NCBI GenBank assembly: GCA_018057635.1
Contig: JAGPDJ010000014.1
Span: 1-16,994, forward strand
Origin: Ferruginibacter sp.
GTDB taxonomy: Bacteria; Bacteroidota; Bacteroidia; Chitinophagales; Chitinophagaceae
Reading direction: 5' to 3'
Length of the DNA: 16,994 nucleotides
Under the pieces are notes generated by a model, which saw only the letters and a program-made list of their open reading frames with translations, did not search any database and was not told the origin of the DNA. The number at the start of each line of letters is the position of its first letter. The first letter of the stretch is position 1. Positions 7,516 through 14,482 of this stretch are shown in pieces. Made by a program: the position numbers and the translations under genes.

Positions 7516-7926
7516 ATGAAACACGAAGAATTAACGCATAAGATAATAGGGTGTGCCATGAAGGTGCATTCAGTTTTAGGGAATGGTTTCCAGGAAGTGA
7601 TTTATCAAAGGGCACTTGTCATTGAAATGAAAACTTGTGGTCTTGATTTTCAAAGGGAAATGGAGATGCCAATAATATATAACGGCCATGAAATTGGAAA
7701 AAGAAGGGTAGATTTTTTTGTAGAAGGTAAGGTTATGGTTGAAATAAAGGCTTGTATAAAATTAGAAGATGTGCATATAGCACAGGCCATGAATTATTGC
7801 CAGGTTTATAATCTTCCTCTTGGGTTACTTATTAATTTTGGAGCGAAAAGTCTTGAATTCAAAAGAATATATAATGTTAATCACGAAGAAAATAGTAACT
7901 ATCTCCGGAAATCCCAAAAATTCTAA
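7516..7926 (+). CDS. GxxExxY protein (PD-(D/E)XK nuclease-like)
   Basis: A 136-residue protein. The name-giving motif is GFQEVIY (24-30). RRVDFFVEGKVMVEIKA (63-79) carries Asp66 and the pair Glu76/Lys78, matching a PD-(D/E)XK nuclease core, as has been suggested for this family; no function is established. The frame is open from a TTG at 7471, but the ATG at 7516 is chosen because family members begin at MKHEELTHKIIG-like sequence and the extra 15 codons look non-coding. The last codon and stop fall inside a repeat also found upstream. GxxExxY genes are often accessory and occur in repeat-rich spots, so this may be part of a small mobile cassette; no transposase is present. No clear promoter was found. 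Confidence 0.85.
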   Translation: MKHEELTHKIIGCAMKVHSVLGNGFQEVIYQRALVIEMKTCGLDFQREMEMPIIYNGHEIGKRRVDFFVEGKVMVEIKACIKLEDVHIAQAMNYCQVYNLPLGLLINFGAKSLEFKRIYNVNHEENSNYLRKSQKF

Positions 7927-7981
7927 TTCAGACAGTAATAATAAAAATCACTTCATTGCAGTAGAGATCTATGTGCTGTGG

Positions 7982-8002
7982 GTCCCGAATTTGCTTCGGG
8001 AC
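7982..8002. repeat. Perfect 8-bp hairpin
   Basis: GTCCCGAA (7982-7989) pairs with TTCGGGAC (7995-8002), loop TTTGC. It lies between the GxxExxY stop and the tRNA end with no T tract on either side. It belongs to the TCCCGN/NCGGGA hairpin group seen several times between 5938 and 8274. Confidence 0.7.
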
Positions 8003-8010
8003 GACACTTA

Positions 8011-8051
8011 GATTTTCATACCAATTCCCGATCCAATCGGGATTAAGCAGC
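8011..8051 (-). repeat. Degenerate third copy of the tRNA-Phe half repeat
   Basis: Aligned without gaps to the half repeat starting at the GGATTTTTAG segment (8187 onward), 32 of 41 bases agree by my count. The core TCCCGAT-CCA-ATCGGGA (8026-8042) is a perfect 7-bp hairpin differing at one loop base from the one in the first half copy. The anticodon-arm part (GATTTTCATACC) no longer pairs. It lies on the 3' side of the tRNA, beyond the terminator. Much of the identity comes from the hairpin, so this may be only the shared hairpin. Confidence 0.45.
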
Positions 8052-8065
8052 AGAATTAAGGAAAT

Positions 8066-8095
8066 AAAAAAAGACCATATTTCTATGATCTTTTT
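8066..8095 (-). terminator. Rho-independent terminator of tRNA-Phe
   Basis: Read on the minus strand, AAAGATCAT pairs with ATGGTCTTT around a 6-base loop (one wobble pair) and runs into a tract of seven T. It begins 3 bases after the tRNA 3' end, as expected for a single tRNA transcript. Confidence 0.75.
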
Positions 8096-8098
8096 CTG

Positions 8099-8171
8099 TG
8101 GTGTGGGCCGGGATTGAACCGGCGACACATGGATTTTCAGTCCATTGCTCTACCAACTGAGCTACCGCACC
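8099..8171 (-). tRNA. tRNA-Phe (anticodon GAA)
   Basis: On the minus strand a full cloverleaf folds: acceptor GGTGCGG, D arm GCTC-AGTTGGTA-GAGC, anticodon arm ATGGA-CTGAAAA-TCCAT with anticodon GAA at 8138-8136, variable loop GTGTC, T arm GCCGG-TTCAATC-CCGGC, acceptor 3' strand CCACACC and discriminator A. The length is 73 bases and CCA is not encoded. The acceptor stem has one mismatch, C5 against A68 (8167 and 8104). It has its own terminator just downstream and an unusual leader of tandem tRNA half copies upstream. It decodes UUU/UUC. Confidence 0.96.
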
Positions 8172-8183
8172 TTATGTTGCTAT

Positions 8184-8228
8184 ATGGATTTTTAGTCCAT
8201 TTCCCGATCTAATCGGGATACCGCATCT
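8184..8228 (-). pseudogene. tRNA-Phe 5'-half copy 1 with replaced D arm
   Basis: On the minus strand this reads like tRNA positions 1-43: acceptor strand GATGCGG, TA, then hairpin TCCCGAT-TAG-ATCGGGA in place of the D arm, then an intact anticodon arm ATGGA-CTAAAAA-TCCAT (stem perfect, anticodon position now AAA). The T arm and acceptor 3' strand are absent. Against the real tRNA the anticodon-arm segment agrees at 17 of 18 bases and the acceptor end at 8 of 9. It starts 12 bases upstream of the tRNA. Confidence 0.85.
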
Positions 8229-8239
8229 TTTGCAGGTAT

Positions 8240-8284
8240 ATGGATTTTTAGTCCATTTCCCGGTCTAACCGGGATACCGTACCA
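8240..8284 (-). pseudogene. tRNA-Phe 5'-half copy 2 with replaced D arm
   Basis: A second tandem copy, offset by 56 bases from copy 1 and identical at 40 of 44 aligned positions. The anticodon arm ATGGA-CTAAAAA-TCCAT is unchanged. The hairpin is TCCCGGT-TAG-ACCGGGA: relative to copy 1 one base pair is changed on both sides (8207/8213 A-T versus 8263/8269 G-C), so pairing is kept. The acceptor strand reads GGTACGG. The rest of a tRNA is missing. Confidence 0.85.
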
Positions 8285-8317
8285 TCATACTTTTCAGTAT
8301 AATCCCTTTCGGGGCTG

Positions 8318-8325
8318 CAAAAATA
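8318..8325 (-). promoter_or_regulatory. Candidate -7 box for the tRNA-Phe transcript
   Basis: Read on the minus strand, TATTTTTG matches the Bacteroidota -7 consensus TAnnTTTG exactly. No TTTG lies 19-21 bases upstream, so support is one-sided. If used, transcription starts near 8310-8314 and the primary transcript contains two small hairpins (8304-8314 region and 8287-8300) and both tRNA half copies before the mature tRNA. Confidence 0.5.
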
Positions 8326-8403
8326 AGGGGTTTTTAATTAAGATTTGGTATTTAAGAATGAATATTTTCAAATCCAAATCCCTGCAGCCCTGTTTTTTAT
8401 CAT

Positions 8404-9447
8404 TTATTTCATTGAAGCCATATCTATTACAAACCTGTATTTTACATCACTCTTCAATACTCTTTCATAAGCTTCATTAATCTTGTCAATGCTGATCATC
8501 TCCACATCGCTGGTTATATTATGCTCTGCACAGAAATCCAGCATTTCCTGTGTTTCCCGGATACCGCCAATCAGGGAACCAGCCAGGGTGCGGCGTTGCA
8601 ATATGAGATTAAAGCCCATCACAGCTGAAGGTTCGGCAGGAGCACCTACGAGCACCATGGCGCCATTTGTTTTTAATAATGGCAATAATTTATCATAACT
8701 GTTGGGTGCAGAAACAGTGTTGAGAATAAAATCGAAATGATTTTTCAGTTCATTCATTTTATCTTCTTTTTTGCTGTTCACAAAATGAGTCGCTCCCAGC
8801 CTTTTGGCATCGGGTTCTTTATTATCAGATGTACTGATCACAGTCACTTCGGCTCCCATGGCTGCTGCAAGCTTAACGCCCATGTGTCCCAATCCGCCTA
8901 ATCCTACAATAGCCACTTTTTGCCCCGGGCCAACTTTCCAATGCCTTAATGGTGAATAAGTAGTGATGCCGGCACATAATAAAGGAGCCACACCCTTCAG
9001 GTCTAATTTTTCAGATACATGTAAAGTGTATTTTTCATCAACAACTACCTGTGTTGAATATCCGCCATAAGTGGGCTGACCGTTTTTATCCAAGCTGTTA
9101 TACGTTCCCGTCATGCCATTTTCACAATATTGCTCTTCACCGGCTTCACACTGGCTGCAGGTACGGCAGGAGTCAACGATACAGCCTACCCCGGCCAGTT
9201 CACCAACCTTAAAGTTTTTTACATGTTCGCCAACTGCTGTAATACGTCCAACAATTTCGTGCCCTGGTACCATGGGATATATAGAATTTCCCCATTCGTT
9301 TCTTGCCTGGTGAATATCTGAGTGGCAAACCCCGCAATATAATATTTCGATCTGTACATCATGCGGACCGGGAGCTCTTCTTTCAATAGATAAAGGGCCC
9401 AGCGCTGCATCAGCAGCTGCGGTAGCATAAGCATTTATTTTTGACAT
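8404..9447 (-). CDS. Zinc-dependent NAD(P) alcohol dehydrogenase (cinnamyl-alcohol/YahK-like)
   Basis: A 347-residue medium-chain dehydrogenase/reductase. GVCHSD (39-44) gives catalytic-zinc Cys41, GHE (62-64) gives His63, and Cys158 in LLCAGIT the third ligand; CRTCSQCEAGEEQYC (94-108) is the four-cysteine structural zinc lobe. GLGGLGHMG (182-190) is the Rossmann loop. After the second strand comes STSDNK (205-210) instead of the Asp typical for NAD, which favours NADP(H). Members of this subgroup reduce a wide range of aldehydes to alcohols in the cytosol; the physiological substrate is unclear. It stands alone: 288 bases separate it from recQ on the same strand, and the tRNA leader follows. 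Length and motifs are standard and it appears intact. Confidence 0.94.
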   Translation of the reverse strand: MSKINAYATAAADAALGPLSIERRAPGPHDVQIEILYCGVCHSDIHQARNEWGNSIYPMVPGHEIVGRITAVGEHVKNFKVGELAGVGCIVDSCRTCSQCEAGEEQYCENGMTGTYNSLDKNGQPTYGGYSTQVVVDEKYTLHVSEKLDLKGVAPLLCAGITTYSPLRHWKVGPGQKVAIVGLGGLGHMGVKLAAAMGAEVTVISTSDNKEPDAKRLGATHFVNSKKEDKMNELKNHFDFILNTVSAPNSYDKLLPLLKTNGAMVLVGAPAEPSAVMGFNLILQRRTLAGSLIGGIRETQEMLDFCAEHNITSDVEMISIDKINEAYERVLKSDVKYRFVIDMASMK

Positions 9448-9647
9448 TTGAATGAAGTTTAAAGTGTGAATATATTTAGAATAGATATGTAATATAAACT
9501 ATAACAGGGTATGGGCTTAAATGTTTATAGATTAAATAATAGTTAAGTGAAATAATAACGGTTAGGCACATGTCAGGATAATTGCATGAGAAATGCTTTT
9601 CAGACACAGGTGAGAAGACCATCCAGGCAATATGTTATTGTAACGGT

Positions 9648-9698
9648 CAGGTACAGGTAGGGAGACCTGCACCTGAAAAGGAGACCTGCACCAGAAAA
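9648..9698. repeat. Hairpin overlapping a 19-bp tandem duplication
   Basis: CAGGTACAGGT (9648-9658) pairs with ACCTGCACCTG (9665-9675) over 11 positions with one mismatch that is a G-U wobble in the minus-strand RNA; loop of 6. The right arm is within a tandem pair, GGAGACCTGCACCTGAAAA (9661-9679) and a copy at 9680-9698 with one difference. It lies just past the recQ stop on the minus strand, with no T tract. Three AATTCGT words follow at 9703-9732. Confidence 0.6.
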
Positions 9699-9735
9699 AA
9701 CCAATTCGTGAAATTCGTTTTAAAAATTCGTGTTA

Positions 9736-12006
9736 TCAATTCCCGTACTCACACAAAAATTTAATCCGCATCAGCTTCAGTTGTTCCCAGTTAAAATCAC
9801 TATCTGCCAACTCTTCCTGTGCTACCTGTAAGGATGATGTTTCACAACTTTTAAAGTAATCAATGATCTCTTCCTGTTCATATTCATCAACCATATCATT
9901 AATGGCATAATTCAGGTTAAGTTTTGTACCGCTGGCAACGATCGTTTCCATTTCTTCCAGCAGTTCTTCAATGCGCAGGTCCTTTGTTTTGGCAATTGTT
10001 TCAAGCGGGATCTTCTTATCTACATTCTGTATGATAAAGATCTTATTGTTATTTCTATTGGCAACTGTCTTCATCACAAAATCATCCGGCCTTTCAATAT
10101 CATTTTCTTCTACATAAGCGCTGATCACATCCAGGAATGGTTTGCCATAGCGTATGGCCTTTCCTTTACTTACGCCGCTGATCTTTTCCAGTTCTGCCAT
10201 AGATGTTGGATACATAGTTGCCATATCTTCCAGTGATGTTTCCAGGAAGATCACAAAAGGCGGCAGGTTCTTTTCTTTTGAAACTTTTTTTCGCAGGTCT
10301 TTCAGCAGTTCCAGCAGTTTTTCATCAGCAGCACCGCCTTCGCCAGCCGCAGCATCATTGCTGTCTTCATCATCTGCATTGGCCTCTTCAAACAGGTTAT
10401 TGAGGGCAATTTTAAAAGAAGCAGGTTTCTTTAAAAAGGCCTCTGATTTTTTGGTGAACTTTAAAATACCATAATCCACAATGTCTTTTTCCAGTAAGGC
10501 ATTTAGTAACATCTGCCTGATCAGGCTGCTCCAGTAATGTGGTTCCTTGTCATTACCACTGGCAAACACAGGCAACTCTTCATGCCGGTACATTTTTACC
10601 TGTTGGTTTGCATGGCCAAGCAAAATCTGCAAAACATATTCCAAAGTGAATTGCTCACCCAGCGCCTTTACAGCTTTTAATACTGTAACCGCATCTTCTT
10701 TTGCCTCTATCTTTTCTTTAGGGTTCAAACAATTATCACAATGGCCGCAGCTTTGTTTGTCATCATAGGGCTCACCAAAATAATACAGCAATGTTTTACG
10801 GCGGCAGATACTGCTCTCTGCATAAGATACCGTTTCATTGATCAGCTGTGCACCAACCTCCCGTTCACTCAACGGTTTGTCTCGCATCAGGTGTTCCAGC
10901 TTGGCTGCATCTTTGTGTGAATAATACAGAATACATTTTCCTTCCAGGCCGTCTCTTCCGGCCCTTCCTGTTTCCTGGTAATAATTTTCTATTGATTTTG
11001 GAATATTGTAATGAATTACAAACCGCACATCGGGCTTATCAATTCCCATTCCAAAAGCGATGGTGGCTACAATCACATGAATGTCTTCATTCAGGAACTG
11101 GTCCTGTCTTTCCGACCTCAGTTTTGCGTCTAGCCCTGCATGATATGCAACTGCTTTAATGCCATTTGCCATGAGCATGTTTGCCAGCTCTTCGGTTGTT
11201 TTACGGTTAAGCGTATAAATGATACCGCTTTTATTTTTATGTTGCTGAATAAAACGTACAATGCTTTTGTTTGTCTGCTCCAGGTTCACCTTTGGTTGAA
11301 TCTCGTAATAAAGGTTAGGCCGGTTGAACGACGAGATAAAAACAGCAGGGTTTCTTAAACCAAGGTTTTTAAGTATATCGCTTTGAACTTTAGGAGTAGC
11401 CGTAGCCGTTAGTCCTATGATGGGTACATTTGGATTAATCTGGTCTGTAACCTCTTTCAGCCGGCGGTATTCGGGCCTGAAATCGTGGCCCCACTCAGAG
11501 ATACAATGTGCTTCATCAACAGCAAAAAAAGAAATGGTAAGCGACTTAAAAAAATCTATATTGTCTTCTTTAGTGAGTGTTTCCGGCGCCACATACAGCA
11601 TTTTAGTTTTCCCGGAAGCGAGGTCGTCTTTTACAATCTTTTGCTGTCCTTTATTGAGCGTACTGTTTAAAAAGTGTGCCACATCATCTTTGCTGCTGTA
11701 GCTTCTCACCAGGTCAACCTGGTTCTTCATCAGTGCAATAAGCGGGGAAACAATGATGGCAACACCCTCACTGATCATTGCCGGCAACTGGTAACAAAGG
11801 CTTTTACCGCCACCGGTTGGCATGATTACAAAAGTATCGCGGCCGCTTAATAACGTGTTTATGATTTCTTCCTGTGGTCCTTTAAATCCATCGAAGCCAA
11901 ACTCCTGCTGTAATTTAAACGCTAAATTGTTGTCTGTATTTTTAACAGGCGTTGTTTTGCCTGCTGGTTTTTTTACCGAACCGGATTTTGATTTTACTGT
12001 AGCCAT
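9736..12006 (-). CDS. recQ: ATP-dependent DNA helicase RecQ
   Basis: A 756-residue 3'-5' helicase acting in recombination and repair of stalled forks. Residues 1-25 are a Lys-rich tail. The core has Walker A GGGKS (65-69), [17 protein letters not shown] (164-180, DEAH plus the aromatic-rich loop typical of RecQ), TATAT (200-204), [13 protein letters not shown] (317-329) and [10 protein letters not shown] (344-353). Cys401, Cys420, Cys423 and Cys426 form the zinc site. A winged-helix RQC region spans about 430-530, an acidic linker 540-561, and an HRDC domain about 561-635. The final 120 residues (about 640-756) form a helical extension with a helix-turn-helix look, making it longer than E. 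coli RecQ (about 610 residues); this extension is common in Bacteroidota. It is divergent from kdsD with a 280-base shared promoter region. Confidence 0.97.
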   Translation of the reverse strand: MATVKSKSGSVKKPAGKTTPVKNTDNNLAFKLQQEFGFDGFKGPQEEIINTLLSGRDTFVIMPTGGGKSLCYQLPAMISEGVAIIVSPLIALMKNQVDLVRSYSSKDDVAHFLNSTLNKGQQKIVKDDLASGKTKMLYVAPETLTKEDNIDFFKSLTISFFAVDEAHCISEWGHDFRPEYRRLKEVTDQINPNVPIIGLTATATPKVQSDILKNLGLRNPAVFISSFNRPNLYYEIQPKVNLEQTNKSIVRFIQQHKNKSGIIYTLNRKTTEELANMLMANGIKAVAYHAGLDAKLRSERQDQFLNEDIHVIVATIAFGMGIDKPDVRFVIHYNIPKSIENYYQETGRAGRDGLEGKCILYYSHKDAAKLEHLMRDKPLSEREVGAQLINETVSYAESSICRRKTLLYYFGEPYDDKQSCGHCDNCLNPKEKIEAKEDAVTVLKAVKALGEQFTLEYVLQILLGHANQQVKMYRHEELPVFASGNDKEPHYWSSLIRQMLLNALLEKDIVDYGILKFTKKSEAFLKKPASFKIALNNLFEEANADDEDSNDAAAGEGGAADEKLLELLKDLRKKVSKEKNLPPFVIFLETSLEDMATMYPTSMAELEKISGVSKGKAIRYGKPFLDVISAYVEENDIERPDDFVMKTVANRNNNKIFIIQNVDKKIPLETIAKTKDLRIEELLEEMETIVASGTKLNLNYAINDMVDEYEQEEIIDYFKSCETSSLQVAQEELADSDFNWEQLKLMRIKFLCEYGN

Positions 12007-12079
12007 AACATTTTACTCTCTTTCACATTTTATTTTATGAGTGCAATAGTTTTTAAAACACTTTTTTCATAAAGGGGAG

Positions 12080-12111
12080 CGAAGTTAACCCAATAGTGCC
12101 GCAAAAACAAA
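12080..12111 (-). promoter_or_regulatory. Candidate recQ promoter
   Basis: On the minus strand TTTG (12111-12108) is followed after 20 bases by TAACTTCG (12087-12080), one base off the Bacteroidota -7 consensus TAnnTTTG. It would give a leader of roughly 70 bases before the recQ ATG. Confidence 0.45.
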
Positions 12112-12245
12112 CAGAATGCAGGGTCACACTATATCTTAACATAGTTTTTTATGGCCTATTAAGATACTGTTTATTTTTCAAACCCGGTTAAAATAAATTC
12201 AAATCCACTGTTTAAAAAACATGAAAGTATACCCATGCAGGTTTC

Positions 12246-12276
12246 TTTGCATTATCCCTTATTTACAGTAGGTTTG
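12246..12276 (+). promoter_or_regulatory. Consensus Bacteroidota promoter for kdsD
   Basis: TTTG at 12246-12249, then 19 bases, then TAGGTTTG at 12269-12276: an exact match to TTTG-N19-21-TAnnTTTG. Transcription would start only a few bases before the ATG at 12287, so the mRNA would be nearly leaderless. Confidence 0.75.
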
Positions 12277-12286
12277 CGGCTTCAAA

Positions 12287-13252
12287 ATGAATAGCGAAAC
12301 AATTATACCGGTTGCACTCCGTACGATACGCCTGGAAGCGGCTTCCATCAGCGGACTGGAGGCGTTCATCAACAGCGATTTTCAAAAGGCGGTTGAAATG
12401 ATAGCTTATGGTAAAGGCAGGCTGGTTGTGAGTGGTATAGGAAAAAGCGCCATCATTGCCCAAAAGATAGTGGCTACCCTGAACAGTACCGGCACTGCAT
12501 CCATTTTTATGCATGCTGCAGATGCCATTCATGGCGATCTTGGTATGATACAGCAGGAAGATATCGTATTGCTGATCAGCAAAAGTGGCGATAGCCCGGA
12601 AATAAAAGTGCTGGTTCCCCTTCTTAAAAATTTTGGGAATACACTCATCGGAATGGCTGGCAATATTCAGTCCTACCTTGCCCGGCATTGTGATATACTC
12701 CTGAATACCACTGTTGCGCAGGAAGCCTGTCCAAATAACCTGGCACCAACTTCCAGTACCACAGCCCAAATGGTTATGGGAGATGCACTGGCAGTATGCC
12801 TGATGGAAATGAAGGGTTTTAACAGCGAAGACTTTGCAAAATTCCACCCCGGGGGAACCCTCGGTAAAAAATTATACCTGCGGGTTTCAGACCTTATCAT
12901 TAATAACGAAAGGCCGGCTGTAAAACCAACGGACAGCATAAAAAATGTAATAGTTGAAATAACGAAGAATAGGCTAGGCGCAGCTGCTGTTCTTGATGAC
13001 CAGCATAATTTATTAGGCATTGTTACAGATGGTGACCTAAGAAGGATGCTGGAAAAAAATGACACGGTTAATATACTTACCGCAAAAGACATCATGGGCA
13101 ATGCTCCCAAAACAATACATTCAAACGAACTGGCGGCAGAAGCATTGAATATAATGCGGAATAATAATATAAGCCAGTTGATCGTTCTGGATAACGGGCT
13201 TTATGCCGGCATTTTACATTTACACGACCTGGTAAGAGAAGGGATCATATAA
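12287..13252 (+). CDS. kdsD: Arabinose-5-phosphate isomerase (KpsF/GutQ family)
   Basis: A 321-residue cytosolic enzyme that converts ribulose-5-phosphate to arabinose-5-phosphate, the first step towards Kdo for lipopolysaccharide. Residues about 30-170 are a SIS domain and about 200-321 two CBS domains. The four residues described for E. coli KdsD (Lys59, Glu111, Glu152, His193) all have counterparts at a constant offset of 6: Lys53 in GIGKS, Glu105 in SGDSPE, Glu146 in AQEACPN, and His187 in HPGGTLGKK. The length is close to the E. coli enzyme (328), which supports this ATG. It is followed after 31 bases by manC on the same strand, suggesting an operon for surface-sugar precursors. The family also includes paralogues tied to capsules (KpsF), so a second copy in the genome is possible. 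Confidence 0.95.
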   Translation: MNSETIIPVALRTIRLEAASISGLEAFINSDFQKAVEMIAYGKGRLVVSGIGKSAIIAQKIVATLNSTGTASIFMHAADAIHGDLGMIQQEDIVLLISKSGDSPEIKVLVPLLKNFGNTLIGMAGNIQSYLARHCDILLNTTVAQEACPNNLAPTSSTTAQMVMGDALAVCLMEMKGFNSEDFAKFHPGGTLGKKLYLRVSDLIINNERPAVKPTDSIKNVIVEITKNRLGAAAVLDDQHNLLGIVTDGDLRRMLEKNDTVNILTAKDIMGNAPKTIHSNELAAEALNIMRNNNISQLIVLDNGLYAGILHLHDLVREGII

Positions 13253-13283
13253 ATACAACAACCCAAAAAACAGCAGCACTGAT

Positions 13284-14366
13284 ATGAACAAGAACCACTA
13301 TGTAGCAATAATGGCCGGAGGAATCGGCAGCAGGTTTTGGCCAATGAGCCGTACCGATTATCCCAAACAATTTCTTGATATTTTGAATACCGGGAGAACG
13401 CTTATTCAGTCTACATTTGACAGGTTTGTGAAGTTTATCCCGGTTGATAATATATATATAGTAACTGCTGAAAATTACAAAGACATTGTGAAAGAGCAAT
13501 TGCCGGAACTGAACGAGGCCAACATTCTTTCAGAACCATCCCGTAAGAATACAGCCCCCTGCATCGCTTATATTTCGTATAAATTATATCAATTAAATCC
13601 GGCCGCAAACCTGATATGTGCACCGGCAGACCACCTCATAACCGATGATGCCGGTTTTAAAAAAGTATGCATGGATGCCCTGCATTTTACTGCTCATATC
13701 AAAGCACTCGTTACACTTGGAATAAAGCCAACAAACCCTAATACCGGTTACGGTTACATACAGTATGAACAACTGGCTGTTAGCGATAACATTTTTAAAG
13801 TAAAAACATTTACAGAAAAGCCTGACCGGGAGCTTGCAAAAACATTTGTTGCCAGTGGTGATTTTTTATGGAACGCAGGGATATTTGTTTGGCAGGTAAA
13901 AAATATCATCAAGGCTTTTGAAAAATTATTGCCCGAAATGCATGAAGTGTTTGATGCAGAAAAATACAAATTTAATACGCTGGAGGAAAAAGATGCCATA
14001 GGCCGGATATACCCCCAGTGTGTGAATATTTCTATTGATTACGGGGTAATGGAAAAAGCAGACAATGTATATGTAATTCCATCATCATTTGGCTGGAGCG
14101 ACCTGGGTACATGGGCAAGTGCTTATGAAACCCTGGAAAAAGACTACCTGGAAAATGCCGTTGCCGGAAACAATGTGGTTATCATAGATGCAACCAGGAA
14201 CATGGTGCATGCCGATAACCAAAAACTGATTTTGCTCCAGGGGCTGGAAGATTTTGTAGTGGTAGATACGCCCGACGTGCTGATGATCTGTAAAAAAGAC
14301 AAGGAACAGGAAATTAAAGATTATGTAGCAGAAATTAAGCGAAGCAAAGGCGATAAATACCTGTAA
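13284..14366 (+). CDS. manC: Mannose-1-phosphate guanylyltransferase
   Basis: A 360-residue nucleotidyltransferase that makes GDP-mannose from mannose-1-phosphate and GTP. The signature AGGIGSRFWPMSRTDYPKQF lies at 11-30 (GTP loop and metal site). Further family motifs are PSRKNTAP (85-92), PADH (114-117), KPTNPNTGYGYI (148-159), FTEKP (176-180), WNAGIFVW (196-203), SIDYGVMEK (250-258) and GWSDLGTW (270-277). The length matches the single-domain guanylyltransferase; the phosphomannose-isomerase domain of bifunctional ManC/AlgA is absent. It is 31 bases after kdsD and probably shares its promoter. Together they supply precursors for lipopolysaccharide or capsule; no glycosyltransferase genes are in view. 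Confidence 0.95.
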   Translation: MNKNHYVAIMAGGIGSRFWPMSRTDYPKQFLDILNTGRTLIQSTFDRFVKFIPVDNIYIVTAENYKDIVKEQLPELNEANILSEPSRKNTAPCIAYISYKLYQLNPAANLICAPADHLITDDAGFKKVCMDALHFTAHIKALVTLGIKPTNPNTGYGYIQYEQLAVSDNIFKVKTFTEKPDRELAKTFVASGDFLWNAGIFVWQVKNIIKAFEKLLPEMHEVFDAEKYKFNTLEEKDAIGRIYPQCVNISIDYGVMEKADNVYVIPSSFGWSDLGTWASAYETLEKDYLENAVAGNNVVIIDATRNMVHADNQKLILLQGLEDFVVVDTPDVLMICKKDKEQEIKDYVAEIKRSKGDKYL

Positions 14367-14368
14367 TA

Positions 14369-14384
14369 CCCGGACATTTCCGGG
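14369..14384. repeat. Hairpin after manC
   Basis: CCCGGA-CATT-TCCGGG, a perfect 6-bp stem 2 bases after the manC stop. No T tract follows, so it is not a standard terminator; it could stabilise the 3' end of the kdsD-manC transcript. Confidence 0.5.
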
Positions 14385-14482
14385 CAATAATGACAAGGAA
14401 AAAACGTTAAGTTGCTGTTGCGGGCCATTTAAATCTGATTATGTAGCAGTTTGTTGTAATTAATAAGCCACAACATTTCGCT

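Noticed and set aside
8099..8171. Integration site of a mobile element at tRNA-Phe
   Set aside because: No integrase is in view and the duplicated parts are 5' halves rather than the 3' end normally repeated at attachment sites.
8172..8300. Two further functional tRNA genes
   Set aside because: The copies lack T arm, variable loop and acceptor 3' strand, so they cannot form a cloverleaf.
12263..12847. 194-codon open frame antisense to kdsD
   Set aside because: It lies wholly opposite a gene with intact catalytic residues, its translation is rich in Cys/His without any family pattern, and it has no promoter or neighbours on that strand.
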